NCBI GenBank assembly: GCA_963920765.1
Contig: OY987246.1
Location: forward strand, 3,474,501 to 3,538,500
Length of the DNA stretch: 64,000 nt
Direction: 5' to 3'
Origin: Ulota crispa
Lineage: Eukaryota > Streptophyta > Bryopsida > Orthotrichales > Orthotrichaceae
The notes below the pieces were generated by a model. It saw only the letters and a list, made by a program, of their open reading frames with translations. It was not told where the DNA came from and did no database searches. Below are positions 11,071 through 23,202 of this stretch, piece by piece. The translations under genes were made by a program, and so were the position numbers. The first letter of the stretch is position 1; each line of letters starts with the position of its first letter.

Positions 11071-12001
11071 CCCCTAAAGGACCATTGTCCCTTTGGAGGA
11101 CAAATGGATTTTGGGCATTTTCCTATGGCTAAACTAATTTGCAAGACTTTTTGAAACTTTTATTGGAGATGGGGAATTCAAAAATCTGCGTGGGCTTCTA
11201 TTTTTTCCTTCATTCCGACAACTATTGAAGTAGTTATGCATGAATTTATGAAAAACATGGGAGAGCGGGCAGCCAAAAACTTTTTAATTTTTTTTTTCAA
11301 AATGAAAATCTGAAATTTGTTCTATAGATTTTTACATAATTATGTGGGGAGCTATGAATCATTCAATTTTGATTTATGAGAGAAAAGTTTTTGTTTGTGT
11401 GTAGGTACGGGACTTCCATACCTCAATTCATTTTGCCTTTGGTGCTTTACTTTAGTGAGCTCTTTGTGATTTTTTTTTAAATTTCTCTTTTTTTTTGAAG
11501 TTGTAGTAGACTAAGATTCCTTGGTTTTTGCCATTTGGATCAAAGTAATTCATATCTCTCAATTTTACATAAATTCTCTGATTTTGCCTAGTGTATATGC
11601 AAATTTGATGGCATTATGGCATTGCAAGATTTTACAAAGTATGATTCACACCTCCAATTCATTTGAAAAACCTTCCACACTTACCTAAATTTGTCTCCTA
11701 CATGGAAAAAATAAACCTCAACTTTGCGAAGAGCAATTTTTTTAACTTAGGGGCAATCAAAGGCTTCTAAAATTTTGGGCAGCAAGGAAAAAAAACTTTT
11801 TTTTCACTTCAGATGTCAATATCTCACTTGTCTACATCTAGAATGAGCTGATTTTTTCCCAAAAATACCTCCCATAGTCTACGGCATGATCCTACCTTTG
11901 GATTTCCACAAAAGTTTTTTTTTCCTACCTTTCTACTCATTTCTCCAAAAGCGGCAGTTTTGAGTAACTTTCATTGAAAAAAGGGCTTGGTCCTTTAGGT
12001 G
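11071..12001. mobile_element. TTAA-flanked MITE, family A copy 2
   Basis: TTAA at 11067-11070 and 12002-12005 flank a 931-bp element with ends CCCCTAAAGGACC and GGTCCTTTAGGTG, inverted with one mismatch. The body matches copies A1a, A3 (reversed) and A4. Non-coding. Confidence 0.85.
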
Positions 12002-12277
12002 TTAATGCTTCTTATATTTGTAAACTAACTTTTTGCTTGTATTTTTGTATGAGAGTTTTTTTTTTAATGTGAAGTTGAGTCTCAAATGAAAATTATCAAG
12101 CAAATAATTCTACAATGAGTATTTAGAGAAGTTGACAAAAATGAGTTGTAAGCATGTGTGTTGCTTGATTTTGCAACTTTGAGCTCAAATTGATATTGTG
12201 ATCTTTGTGGAAGTCAAAGTAATTACAAAAATTATTTGGTAATGTTTTGATTCTAATTTTAGCACCTTTTTGTTTAA

Positions 12278-12636
12278 CCCCTATACGTCCAAGAAGACAA
12301 AAATTGTCCTTTCAATGCCAAAAAAACCTCCAAATGGTGGGAAAAAAATTAATTTTTTGAAAGTGGTCATAGAAATGTGCCACATCACTAAATGCCAAAA
12401 TAGTTGCTTTCAATGCCCCCATACTTTTTAAAACACCAATTTGTGAAAAGATGTACAAGATCCCATGCTGCCCTTCTTACAATCTTTGTGAGAGCAGCAT
12501 GCACTATTGACTTTTCCTTCTTTTGAGGAGAATGTTTTCTTTTGTGGGCACATGCCACACGCCGATCACTACCCATGAACAATTCTCCTTTGTTTGCCTT
12601 GGATTGGCCACGAGTTTAGGGTCCGTCTTTTAAGGG
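12278..12636. mobile_element. TTAA-flanked MITE, family J
   Basis: TTAA at 12274-12277 and 12637-12640 enclose 359 bp starting CCCCTATACGTCCAAG and ending GGTCCGTCTTTTAAGGG. The ends fit the shared motif only loosely, and the body matches no other copy in the window. Non-coding. Confidence 0.6.
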
Positions 12637-13236
12637 TTAATTTATTTTTTTCAGCAAAATCTCAAAATCATATTACAAACTTTAGTTTCAGGCAATGAAT
12701 GTCCATAATTTTGAAAAAAATTAGGCAAACACTTCAAGAATTAATTTATGCCAAAGCTGCAAGTAAGGTACGATATACTAGAGGGCCTCTAACACTGAGA
12801 GAAAGTACACAAGACCTAGACCTCATCCACTTCTAGCACAATTCTAGTGTATAGAAACACGTCAAAAACAATAAAACATTGCCAATACCTTTTGTGAAAT
12901 AATATATTTTGAAATTTTGATTTTTAGCCATTGTAGAACTATGTGCAATAATTTAGAATCTTACACGCTCTTAAGGAAAACAAACTTTTTCACAAAATTA
13001 TTGCTCATTAAAAAATGAGCAAAAAACTACCACTATTTTTGTAGAAATTTGAGAAATTTGTGCTATCTTTAGATATTTGAATGCACACTTGGACAGAAGA
13101 GCCATAGATATTTTTGTGAAGTGAAGGTGGAAGAACATGATTTCTCCAAGTTCAAAAATAATAATACTTTTCCATGACATTCTAGTAATGGTCCACAAAA
13201 GTACAAACTTAACATCTTCATTTTTTTGGGACACTA

Positions 13237-13648
13237 AGATATGTACACCCTTCTTTGACTAGTCCCCAAATCCAACCCCTACTACTTGAGCTATGTTTGA
13301 GGTGTTCACCACTTACTATGAACCCAAAGTGGAGCAATTAGTGCCACTTGCACAAGCAATTCTTGCCACATGTCAGCTTAGGAGCTAGTTTGAGAGGGTT
13401 GGGATTGGGAGTGCCATTATGGGAACACATTCAAGCAATTTCAAGGATAGTCTAAAGTTGCTTTTAGGGATTCTATGAATTGCAACTTTGCCCTTTAATA
13501 TAAAATAATCTACAATACTTTAATTCACAAAAATTATATTCTGTGATTCCTTGTTGAAAGATTAATTTTGCAAATTTTTTTCCCTGAATTTTCCGAGAAC
13601 TCACGATACCTCAAATGCTTAAATGGTCGGTTATGGGTGTACATACCT
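13237..13648. mobile_element. TA-flanked MITE, M family copy 1
   Basis: TA at 13235-13236 and 13649-13650 bracket AGATATGTACACCC and GGGTGTACATACCT, inverted ends with one mismatch. It is 412 bp and non-coding. TA duplication with such ends suggests a Tc1/mariner or pogo-type MITE. Confidence 0.75.
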
Positions 13649-13650
13649 TA

Positions 13651-15441
13651 CTACCTTAGACGTCAAAGCTAACAAACTTAGAGACAAGCAAATAACTAAT
13701 TTACTTACCGCGAATGCACATCACAAAGCTACTGTGCGCCGCGGCACAGCGTGAGAGTGAAAGAGCAAAGAGTTAGGGCAGGGGAGGGAGAGTTCTATGG
13801 ATTCTCTTCACTCATTGTTGTTGTTGTTGTCATCATCTTTGTGCTACCGTAAAAGTTTTCATTGATTACTCTCTGTTTTCATTGTCTTTGTTGTTTCTGT
13901 TGTTGTCGTCGCCCTTTGTTTTGTGCACGTTCAATTGCCACCTCCGCCTACTCTAGTGCCAACTGTTGCTTTTGAAAACTCTCTCTAGTTCTTTTTTCCC
14001 ATCTCCAATTGCATTTATGGCAGTCTCTCGCATTGGCCGTTGCTGTTGAATTCATGCCTAAGTGTGTTCCTGATCAAAATTCACACCGTCACACAACAAC
14101 AATTCTATATTTGCTGGTTGAACTAATATGTTGTTGATGGAGGAAAACGTTAATATTTGGAAGGACGTAGAGGCCTTTTGAAATTGACTAAGCGCTTCAA
14201 AATTTTCTTGCGCTAGAGACGGATTGGTGACGACAAAAAAGTCGATTGCGAGCTTGATTCTAAAGAGGTATCGGACCTCTATGTGTTGGACATGCTTGAT
14301 CGCTTTTTGGTGTGCAAGGCGTGTATATGTTTTGTGTGTTTCAAAATGAGTGAAGATTTATGCATTATATGTATATTTTATGTACAATTGGACAAGAGCA
14401 CATAAACGTATTTATTTAAGACCTGTATTTCTCATGAAGTTTGCAACGGTCTTAGTCCTGCATTTACAACTTGTTTGACTTGTTTTGCTTAAAATCTTCA
14501 TCACTAGAAATGAGTTATTTTCTTTCTCCGGATTATAATTCAGCATCAATGTGAGCATTTTTAAAGTTTTTGGTTGTGTACTCATGACGTAAGCACAGAA
14601 ACTTTAAACGCAAGAAAAATACAGTGTAATACGGTCAAGAAACTCAATTAAAATATCGTGAGAACATGAATATTCAATTTCTCTGTAACTCAACATAAAA
14701 GGGAAACACACATTCTTTTTCATGATGAAAATCCTATATATTGAGGTTTTTATTTATTTCATACGTTGTCTTGGCATACTACCAAAAGCAACAAACAAAT
14801 TGCGGAAATCTACTGCACAAATTTTTAGGCATACGGTTGATTTAAGAATATTTCATGTATCAAAATATTCCTTGTTCTTGTGAACTTGCCAATTTATTTG
14901 AGTTGTGAAATCTTCATTTTGATGTCCTTTATCTCTTTATTCATCATACATTTTAAGCTTTAGAATGCCATACTCTATGCTTTGGCTATTTAAGTTACTA
15001 TTGTTCAACCAGTTTGCAAATTGTTTTAATTCAAAAATCTTTGTTAATTTGTGTTTTGTTGTGATGTGCAAAAATTGTACAAAATTTGTTGCCTAAAACA
15101 GTAAAACATTGCTCTGTGGTCTATTCCTCATCGTTTGCCGCATTTGTAATGAATGCTAATCTTCCTCTTATTTCTTGATCTTGGTTATAACCACTCTTCG
15201 GACATGAAATGTGTTCCTTCTTGGATACATCATCATGATCAATATCAATTTATTAATCGCACGGATAGCTCAAGTGATTGCACAATTCTACTTGTCATTC
15301 AAACTTGTCACAAGATGTTTTGCACAGTGAGGCCTGGTGACTAAGACACGAAAGAGCTCCTCTTTTATCTTCAATATGTTTGCGTGCTGGCAACTGTGAC
15401 TCTGTGCTCTTTGGACTATTTTGAGCATTTTGTAGAACACC
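13651..15441. other. region upstream of the pogo-like gene, possible 5' flank
   Basis: The stretch 13700-14060 is less AT-rich and contains a short (TTG)n run near 13815. It could be promoter or untranslated exon of the downstream HTH gene, but there is no direct support. The remainder is AT-rich with no recognisable gene. Confidence 0.35.
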
Positions 15442-16173
15442 ATGTTACAATTGAAGAAAACAAGTCATCGTGGCCGGATAATAGGAAGTTGGACGGAGGA
15501 GTCAATGAAAGAAGCCATAAGGGAGGTGAGAAAGGGTAACAACTCCATCCGCAAGATAGGGGATCGATACAAAATTCCAGCATCTTCAATCCGTGATTGG
15601 ATGAGTGGGAAAACCTCATCAAAGAAGAAGGGTCCCCGCACTATCTTGTCCAAGGAGGAGGAGGACACAATAGTTGAATGGTGTCTAGCAAACCAAAAGA
15701 TGAGAAGTGGAATTACTTTCTACATGCTGCGAAAGAAAGTTGTAGACGTTTGCCATGGACGGGAGACTCCGTTCAAAGATGGTGTTCCTGGTAAGAGATG
15801 GTTGGAATGGTTCCGGAAACGTCATCCAAGCGTTGTTATTGAGCCAGCACATGCATTAAAAGGGAAAAAGCGACCTGAGTCGGAGAGAGAAGTGTTAGCG
15901 GCCAAAGGCAAACAGTTGAGTCCTCCACAACTACTGATGGACTCTAACAAGGATATATTAGCAATAAAATTTGCTAATCGCAGCATTTTGGGATCAGCAT
16001 TAGATAGTATTTCTGGGCTGGAGGATCAAGAGACACACACAATCTTGACTCAAACTCTCACTAAATTCCACGAAGATGATCGTGAACTTGTATGTGCGCC
16101 TAATATGATGAAAGGCAAGCTTATTTCTCTTATGTTTCTATATATACTCTTTGTAGATGCCACACTTCATTGA
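15442..16173 (+). CDS. pogo/Tigger-type HTH (psq + CENP-B-like) protein lacking a DDE domain
   Basis: This single open frame encodes 243 residues. Residues about 15-60 (SWTEESMKEAIREVRKG..SIRKIGDRYKIPASSIRDW) match the psq HTH of pogo/Tigger transposases. Residues 65-135 (GPRTILSKEEEDTIVEW, then GKRWLEWFRKRHP) match the CENP-B-like second HTH. The remaining 100 residues show no DDE/D catalytic region. Such proteins bind transposon ends; without catalysis this one could be a truncated element or a domesticated DNA-binding gene. The C-terminal end (ISLMFLYILFVDATLH) may be intron read-through. Frames at 16157-16405 and 16892-17353 could be later exons but carry no known domain. TA-flanked MITEs nearby would be natural pogo-type partners; that link is inference. 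Confidence 0.65.
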   Translation: MLQLKKTSHRGRIIGSWTEESMKEAIREVRKGNNSIRKIGDRYKIPASSIRDWMSGKTSSKKKGPRTILSKEEEDTIVEWCLANQKMRSGITFYMLRKKVVDVCHGRETPFKDGVPGKRWLEWFRKRHPSVVIEPAHALKGKKRPESEREVLAAKGKQLSPPQLLMDSNKDILAIKFANRSILGSALDSISGLEDQETHTILTQTLTKFHEDDRELVCAPNMMKGKLISLMFLYILFVDATLH

Positions 16174-16405
16174 GAATCCTTCATCTGATTTTTTTACTGA
16201 GTTACTAGCAGAGGGACCCTCAAAAAATATGAATTCAATCTTGTCTAATAAGGCCAACAACAAATTTTTTTGCGGACCAGTTGTGTGTTTACAGTTAGGG
16301 TTGCAAACAAAATGCTCCCCAATGTTGGGTTTAAGAGATCATGAACATAAGTTGATGCTTGAGTCTAACGTCAACTTGCCTAGATACTTGTATCATTTTC
16401 TTTAG

Positions 16406-18241
16406 TTGTTTATTTTTCATTGCTTTGTGCTGGGAAGTGACTGCGCAATCCAAGTTATATTGCAGCTTGAAATCGTGAGAATTTCTCCAAATCGATTTTT
16501 GAAATCAAACTATAAATTTATTGATTGGTAGCGAATTCCCCTTACTAGTTGAGGTGCTGAAGGGCGTCAAATTTGAGAGTTTAAGAGATTCTTAATTTGT
16601 TTTACAGAAATTAGAGTTAAGGGGGGGCTTTATAATTTCTCAAGAATGGAGGTAATTAGTTTAGTTTAGAAGCATGCTTCTGATGTGCTCCCTCAGCATA
16701 ATTTGTAGAATGTGTTACTATTCTCCTGCCAGTAAACTTCATGAATACAAGTGTTGCACCTAGAATGGTGCCAGAGACTGTTGATACCCTTATTTTTTAA
16801 CAATCCAATTGTTAAATTTCAATAGCAACCCGCGTGATTGCAACATTTAAAACAATGTCGAGGCTCTTTTAATGAGCATCTGTAGGGTCATTTGTGTAAT
16901 ATATCTGCTCATATTCTCCTAGTGGTGGGAACATGTGGAATCACTATGCTATGGAACACGGGAGGTCATGTTTCACATATCAGGCCATCTTTTCCTATAA
17001 TATGGCCTTGTTCTGACCAGGTAGATAGGAGGTGCATGGATGTGTCGTTTTTGCTGAAGCGCTTGTTTAAAAAGATGCTTCCTTTTAAAGAATCATATAT
17101 TGCATTGTTTGCAGGTCATGAAGACAACCTAAAAAGCAGCTTCAGTGGAGAGAGTGACAATTGTACAGTGTGTACACTGTCCTATACAAACGAGGAGATG
17201 ACCAAGATCTCCATAAGGCATGCAGAAAATTTTAAAGTGCATATGAGAAACAACAACCTCAAACACGAACGAGACGTTAATCCGAATGATCAAAACATTG
17301 AACTTGAAGGAATCAAATCTTGCACTGTGGAGGCTTTGGGCTGCATTGTTTAACTCCTACATGTTTTAGTGTATGAGGTGCTATCACTCTCATCGACAGC
17401 AACAATATGATAACAATGAGGCTCTAAGTGTAGATTAGTAGTGGAATTTAGACTAGTTAGGAGCACAACTTTCACCTTAGACTTTTTAGCATTGGAACAT
17501 GACGAACATGACAGATTCGGTTTTCCTAATACCCCATCTTCTCTCATTTTACTGATTAGCGGTATATGAAGCACCACCAATGGCTGCTTCCAATCACGAA
17601 GGATGAAAATCAATTATCAACATTGATTTCCATTTCCCACCTTCTCGAGGGAACGACAATTTCCAATGTTGGAAATCATTGAAGAATGCAAGTGCACCAA
17701 GTTCTGTCCAATGATGACAACATCTGTAGAAGTGGCGACTCCAACACAACTAATACGATACTGCACCTCATATTTGTGAGTTAGAACTTGACTTCGCCTA
17801 CACTTCTAGAGTGTTTCTTCACTAAGTGTTCAGACGACTTGGCCCATGCACGCAATCATGCATCTGCTTACACTATCGACCAAAAAGCTGTTCAGGCATC
17901 TGTTCTGACTAACAGCACAGCCGGGAGGATTCTCTTAACTTCTTTACAGTGAGGACTGCAAAGCAGGATGACGCTGAACCAGTGTGGAGGATCGTTACAA
18001 GTCATGTACCAGGTGAAGTCATGAAACCCACTCATCTGAATTGCACCGTTTAGAAACTTATATGAAGACCGCATCTATGGTGTACCTGTCTAATATACAA
18101 TAGTCAGGTGGATTGAATCTCTCTTTGTTTTAATTATTCCACCTTTGAAGTGCCCTTCCAACAGTAGTATACAGAAAGTTCCGAGTTTCCGTTTTAGGAT
18201 GACAGGCTCTTCGTCATGACTAACTATTCTCTAACTCTTTA
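16406..18241. other. downstream stretch with one unrecognised open frame
   Basis: A 153-codon plus-strand frame at 16892-17353 follows a possible acceptor within it (TTTGCAG near 17115). The part after that acceptor is hydrophilic (HEDNLKSSFSGESDN and onward), so a terminal exon of the HTH gene is conceivable. I recognise no family. The rest shows nothing supportable. Confidence 0.3.
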
Positions 18242-18243
18242 TA

Positions 18244-18380
18244 AGGTAGACACACCTTATTCCGACCCTCTCGGAATTCCGTCCCCTGTGTACCAGGCAT
18301 GATCATTTCAGAAATGAAATGATCGCCCCAGGTACATACGGCCAGAATTCTTAAAGGGTCGGGTATGGGTGTGTCTACCT
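18244..18380. mobile_element. 137-bp TA-flanked MITE with perfect 13-bp ends, M family copy 2
   Basis: TA at 18242-18243 and 18381-18382 flank AGGTAGACACACC and its perfect inverse GGTGTGTCTACCT. Further inward the inverted match continues imperfectly (CCGACCCT against AGGGTCGG). The centre holds the palindrome ATCATTTCAGAAATGAAATGAT in two halves (ATCATTTC and GAAATGAT). Non-coding. Confidence 0.85.
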
Positions 18381-18617
18381 TACAGCCATGAGTCTAAAAC
18401 CTGTGTAAACCGTCTCAAGGTTCCGGAGAAGGATCTTTTTTATGGTTTGTCACTAAAATGGACCACACACAGCACCAAATGTGTCAGCGTCGAAGTGGGT
18501 GTCGTTTTGTAATTGGAACCCCACCTGCTCCTTTAAATATGAGATAGCGCTCTAATTAAATCTACAAAAACCGCAAGGGTCAGTTGCTGCTTGATGCAGG
18601 TCATGAGGTTTCAACTT

Positions 18618-21600
18618 TCAAGCATGCAACTTCAACTTCAAAGCTGCTGGGTAGCTCACACATCCGCGAATGTACCATGTTGCGTTGTACTGCTCCCAAA
18701 GGACCACCTGCTTGCCCTCTTCTACCAGTTCATCCTGTATACCAAAAGTAATCTGGTCAGCGCTCATGCCTAAGGTAAGTATACACCAAATAAGCAACTA
18801 TGCAATTTCTTTTTTGTCACTTCGGGAACCATGATTGAGTACGATTTTTCCAGTAAATAATACTCGTTCACATCGCAACCGTGGCTCAACATGTTGTTTC
18901 TTATAACCAGGGTTATCCACGTCACTTGTAAGAGCCCAAATTTATTTTAACCATAATCCTACCTACTAGAGCACCTTCTCATTAGGCACTTTGGATGGCA
19001 ATCAGGGAGTTTATTTATTTTTTAAATTCATTGGTCACACAATACACATCCTAGAACACTGCAGGTAAGCAAAATATGCATAGTACCGTCCATGTGTGCA
19101 TGCTCATCCATAAAATCAGCTAATAATACTAGTAACTAAAATCCAAAATTTGACGCACCTTTTCTTTGAGAGGAATATGCCAATTTCATCCAATTTTCCA
19201 CTCAATGTCTGTGTCAGAGTAACCGTTGTCAAATGAGGTAAGATTCTGGCAAAGCTTTGTTCAAAAAGAGTTCCCTGACGGTAAGTACACATACCTTTTG
19301 GTTGCAAAGAATGTAAGTATCTTCTTCGATCACACAAGACCTCGAGCTCTGACTGCCAATCTCCTTCGAACTCTCAGAGAAGAACTCTACTGCAGCTCGC
19401 ACTGGCAGGCGCTCCCGGGATTGCAGCAGTTGGTGTTCCAAGTGCCCCGCTTGGTCCAAGCTCGCCCCGAGCTCGCCCGCAGAGGTGAACTGCGTGATTC
19501 GTTGGATGTGCACTTCCATGGATAGTTTCCTTGCTATTAGAGACCTCAGATCCTTCTCCACGCGGGAATCTTTGACGCCACCGCTGGTATGGTGCCTCCA
19601 CTTCACTTTCTCTGCACAAAGCTCCTGGGTTGTCAAAACCTGCTTACGTTTTAAAGGCAGTTCAAACTATGTCCCTGCTCCCTACTGAATTCCTCAACAT
19701 CTGATTGGTTAAGGGGTTTGATAATAGACGCGACTGTTCACATAAAAATGCCTCCGTGATACCACTTTTTTTTAGAAGTATTAGTGCTAAGAAAGAAAAT
19801 AAAAGAAAGGAAGGGGTTCTTTGCTCTAGGGTGGATGTGCAAAAACGGAAATCCAAGTTGGGAGTTGAGTCTCAATTATTGTTTTTAATGAATTGTTCAA
19901 ATTTTTTTCTAAATGTTTTTTTTGCCCATTTACAACAAGTTGGTGATGAACTGGGACTTGTTAAGTTGGGGACATGAGACATAATGTAAACTGCCTACCC
20001 CGGAGTAGGTGACAGTTGCTTCTGGCAAGCAAAAGAAAACATTTTAAACTTTAGACTTTCAAGAAATCTGATTACTTTTCTACAAATGAAGGCAACACAA
20101 TGTTATTAACTCATGTAGACGTTCTTGATGAAAAGTGTAGTTGAGACATATATAGCTTGCTAGATTTTGTTTGTCTAAGCTATGGGTTAAACTGCTGTGA
20201 AAGAATTTACTTTCAAACTAGAAAGTCTTAAACATGTTTCAATTCTATAAAGCATCATGTAACACAAAGGTTCATATTAGAGTTTCAACCAAACACGATG
20301 ATAAAGAAATGCTTAGAGAGCACTATGTCATTCTAGCTTCAAAAGTTCACAAGTAACTCTAAAAGGGCCCAAAAGATTTACAAAACTAAAGTGGATTGTG
20401 TGCAACTTCCATTTAACTTATAAGGGAAGTTTCTTGAAAGATGTTTCAAGGTTTTCAAGGTTTGTAACCCCCTCCAAATAACAATTAATCCTTAACAAGA
20501 CACTATTAGCATCTCGTACCTTGTCCATATATTGTGAATAACATCTTGACTTATTTAATATTGTTATGGATTTTGGAAATATGGTTTGAAATCTCTACAA
20601 GGAGTTAGTGCAGTATAGTAGAACATCTCTAAGCTAATATTGCATAACCTAATACCCTCTTTAAGCTAATATTAAAGGCTGGTCCCAACACGGCCCACCA
20701 CTCTCTCCCCCACTGTAATTTTGGTAACCTTCATAAACTAGTTTTGCTCACACAATCCCAAGCATATTAGTTTAGTGAAGTTCTACTGTACATTAACCTT
20801 ATATTGTAAGGCTTAGAATCACACAAGATTGGATTTGGAAACAAAAAGTCATAATCATGGGGCTGACTTTATGAAATTTAGCAATCCCTTTCATTGTTTA
20901 TAGAAAAGAATCCAGATTGGGCAATTGTAATATAATCATAACACATTCTTTACTTGTACATATACCATCCTCTAAATGGAATCTTGTTTATTGGAATCTT
21001 ATATGTGCATAAAGATTCTTCTTAATTTCCTAAAGGTTCTTTTCCATTCTCTCCTAACTATTTTGAACTTTCCCACCATCCTCTCGCTTCACTCTTCTCT
21101 CCACTAGTCTCTCCATCATTCTTAGTAGCTTCACATAAGCAATTGCGTGTTTTCTTTTCCACAAAGATGACCTTTTTCAATGTCAAGTACGTTATACTTG
21201 ATTGCTTTTTATTTCTAAAGCGAAATGCTATGTAATGTTGAAGAGAATGAGCGCTCCGTTATGGAAAATACAACAGAGTTTCAATCTTCTGAAATTCTTC
21301 AAAGCATGTTATTTTGAGAAAAATTCAAGAGATGCTTACCAGCACAGATGGCAAGCATTGCTTCCAGGTCACCAAATCTCGAGAGGGCTTCATCGAAGAG
21401 CTGCCACCTTACTTCAAGGTGACGCATTACAGCCTGCCGCAATCCAAGCACCATGAAAAGAAAATGTCAAATAAAATAAAAACTAAAAAGTACGCCACTG
21501 GTTGATTTATTTCACAATAAGTTTGTGTAAAGAAACCACAGGAACACAAAACACGGATAATATTTGAACAGCAATGCATTTGGCACCTTTTAAGGGCACT

Positions 21601-22756
21601 ACCAAGTACAAGATGTTCAGAGCAGACGCATGCCAAATCAGAGCATATTAAGCAAAACAAAAACTTTTATTAACACACCCTCACAATGGCTCACACTTGC
21701 TCAATTTTGTAAAAAGAAGGTGTTAATCATTCCTATTCATGCCAATTCTGATGGAGTTAAACAAGAGTTGACTAAAACGTTCTACACCGCACATGGATAT
21801 TTGTCCAATTTAGTACGAATCAAAATGAAACTAGTATAGTCGGAGCACACAAAAAAGCAACAGTACAAATCTAAAATATTCACAGGTGAAAACACCGGCT
21901 CATTAACTGAAGGAGCTTTCAGCTTTGCCAAAACAACGTTTCACATACTCCCTATGTCCCTCTAAAAACGTCCACAAAGCTTCCTTGCAAAGGATTAATT
22001 GTGCTTTTAGTCTTTGTGCTAGTGACACACGCATTCTAGAATCAATATACCATCTATCAAATGTATGCAAAATCTTCATTTTTGATGTTGCCATTGAGGC
22101 ACCCAAATTTCATGCAAAAAGTACCATATTTATGCATGCTGCCAGCTCCTTATTATTGATGATTTGAAGATTAGTAGCAACAATGGTACCTCATATGGGC
22201 AAAGGCCAAGCTTTGTAGGAGAGGAATGCTCTCTAATTGCTTAACTTGCCCCCATGAGATCATTGAGCATGGCAAATGCTTTCTTAGCGTTTGAAATCAG
22301 CAAAAGGGAGCTTTTTAGTGGTACAAGAAATGTGTCTGATTTGGAGTTTTTGAGGGAGTATTTCTTTCTGATGCCAGCTCAGGAGGTGCACAGCAAGGAT
22401 TCTCTAGAATGATAAGAGACACAGAAGATTTTGTTTAGGAGAGAAACATTTGCAGAAGCTCTCACTTGCAATTCTGTGCGAAGTTGGCAGTCCGAGTCAC
22501 CACTGCTGACGTTCTCCAATCGTCCATTCTCCTCATCCAGGTCAGAAGCGTGATTCTTCTCCTCCATTTCCACAGAGTGTTGGTGAAAGCAGGGCCGAGA
22601 GCACAGCAAGAACCGGAACAGGCCACTGCTAATGGTGGCCTTTGGCCGCGGAAGATTGTAAGAACGCGCAGCAAAGGCATGGCCGCTCTTCGGACTCGAC
22701 GCCGGCAGTCTGTACGTCGTGAAGTTAGCACTCGGACTCATCGGCTTCACTCCCAT
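18618..22756 (-). CDS. unrecognised multi-exon gene, possible organelle-targeted N-terminus
   Basis: Candidate exons on the minus strand: 22466-22756 (97 codons from MGVKPMSPSANFTTYRL, Ser/Arg-rich and poor in acid at first, then an acidic DLDEENGRLENVSSGDSD), 21340-21433 (AVMRHLEVRWQLFDEALSRF), 19295-19624 (110 codons with ITQFTSAGELGASLDQAGHL and HQLLQSRERLPVRAAVEFF, helical), 19159-19208 (TLSGKLDEIGIFLSKKR) and 18618-18734 (DELVEEGKQVVLWEQYNATW, ending LKLKLHA-stop). Most have GT-AG borders. Phases do not fully close between the second and third exons, nor into the last exon, so an exon or boundary is missed. The N-terminus resembles a transit peptide (inference). MITEs sit in the introns (19655-19996, 21948-22358). 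I do not recognise the family. Confidence 0.5.
19655..19996. mobile_element. inverted-repeat MITE in an intron, Harbinger-like ends
   Basis: The left end AGGCAGTTCAAACTATGTCCC and the right end GGGACATGAGACATAATG..AACTGCCT are imperfect inverse copies. The TIR resembles that of 23993-24620. No clear target duplication was found. It lies 31 bp upstream of a candidate exon of the unknown gene. Confidence 0.55.
20000..21200. other. presumed intron of the unknown minus-strand gene
   Basis: AT-rich with no recognisable coding exon. If the gene model is right this is part of the intron between exons 21340-21433 and 19295-19624. A missed small exon here could explain the unresolved phase. Confidence 0.35.
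21948..22358. mobile_element. Stowaway-like MITE, copy 1
   Basis: TA flanks both ends; CTCCCTATGTCCCTC at the left and GAGTTTTTGAGGGAG at the right resemble the Stowaway end CTCCCTCCGT. The 411-bp body is homologous to 46872-47330 (shared GAATCAATATACCA and CATGCAAAAAG). It lies in an intron of the unknown gene. Confidence 0.85.
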
Positions 22757-22780
22757 TCTCGCAGTCTGCAAGAACACAAC

Positions 22781-23202
22781 GAACGCAATCATTAAATGTG
22801 CAAAGATCTCAGAAGAGTGCTCCAAAGACATCTTTCTCCAGTCCGATCTAATAATAAATATTTCAATTAAAAGCACACTCGTAAATGAACGCAACCAAAA
22901 ACGTGCAACGATCTCAGAAAAGTGCTCAAAAGACATCATTCTCCAGTCCAATCTAATAATAAATATTTCAATTAAAAGCACACTCGTAAATGAACGCAAC
23001 CAAAAACGTGGAACGATCTCAGAAAAGTGCTCAAAAGACATCATTCTCCAGTCCGATCTAATAATAAATATTTCAATTAAAAGCACACTCGTAAATGAAC
23101 GCAACCACAAATGTGCAACGATCTCAGAAAAGTGCTCAAAAGACATCATTCTCCAGTCCGATCTACTAATAAACATTTCAAATAAAGGCACACTCATAAA
23201 TA
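22781..23202. repeat. four tandem 105-bp repeats, open in frame on both strands
   Basis: Unit starts are at 22781, 22887, 22992 and 23097; copy 1 has one extra base. The 105-bp unit equals 35 codons, so a frame stays open on each strand through the array. On the minus strand it runs in frame into MGVKPMSPS, the chosen start of the unknown gene, giving a possible four-repeat N-terminal extension (SDWRMMSFEHFSEIV as the repeated core). A TTGCAG acceptor just before that Met makes a leader or intron location equally likely. Confidence 0.9.

Noticed and set aside
13649..18382. A large pogo transposon running between the M1 and M2 ends and containing the HTH gene
   Set aside because: The M1 right end and M2 right end are direct, not inverted, copies, and each MITE closes with its own partner; no outer pair was found.
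19226..19688. Plus-strand frames with many Arg/Leu codons
   Set aside because: They are antisense to the 110-codon minus-strand exon, which has better splice borders and helical protein-like composition.
22781..23202. Regularly spaced repeats considered as a CRISPR array
   Set aside because: Units are directly tandem with no unique spacers, 105 bp long, in a eukaryotic genome with introns.
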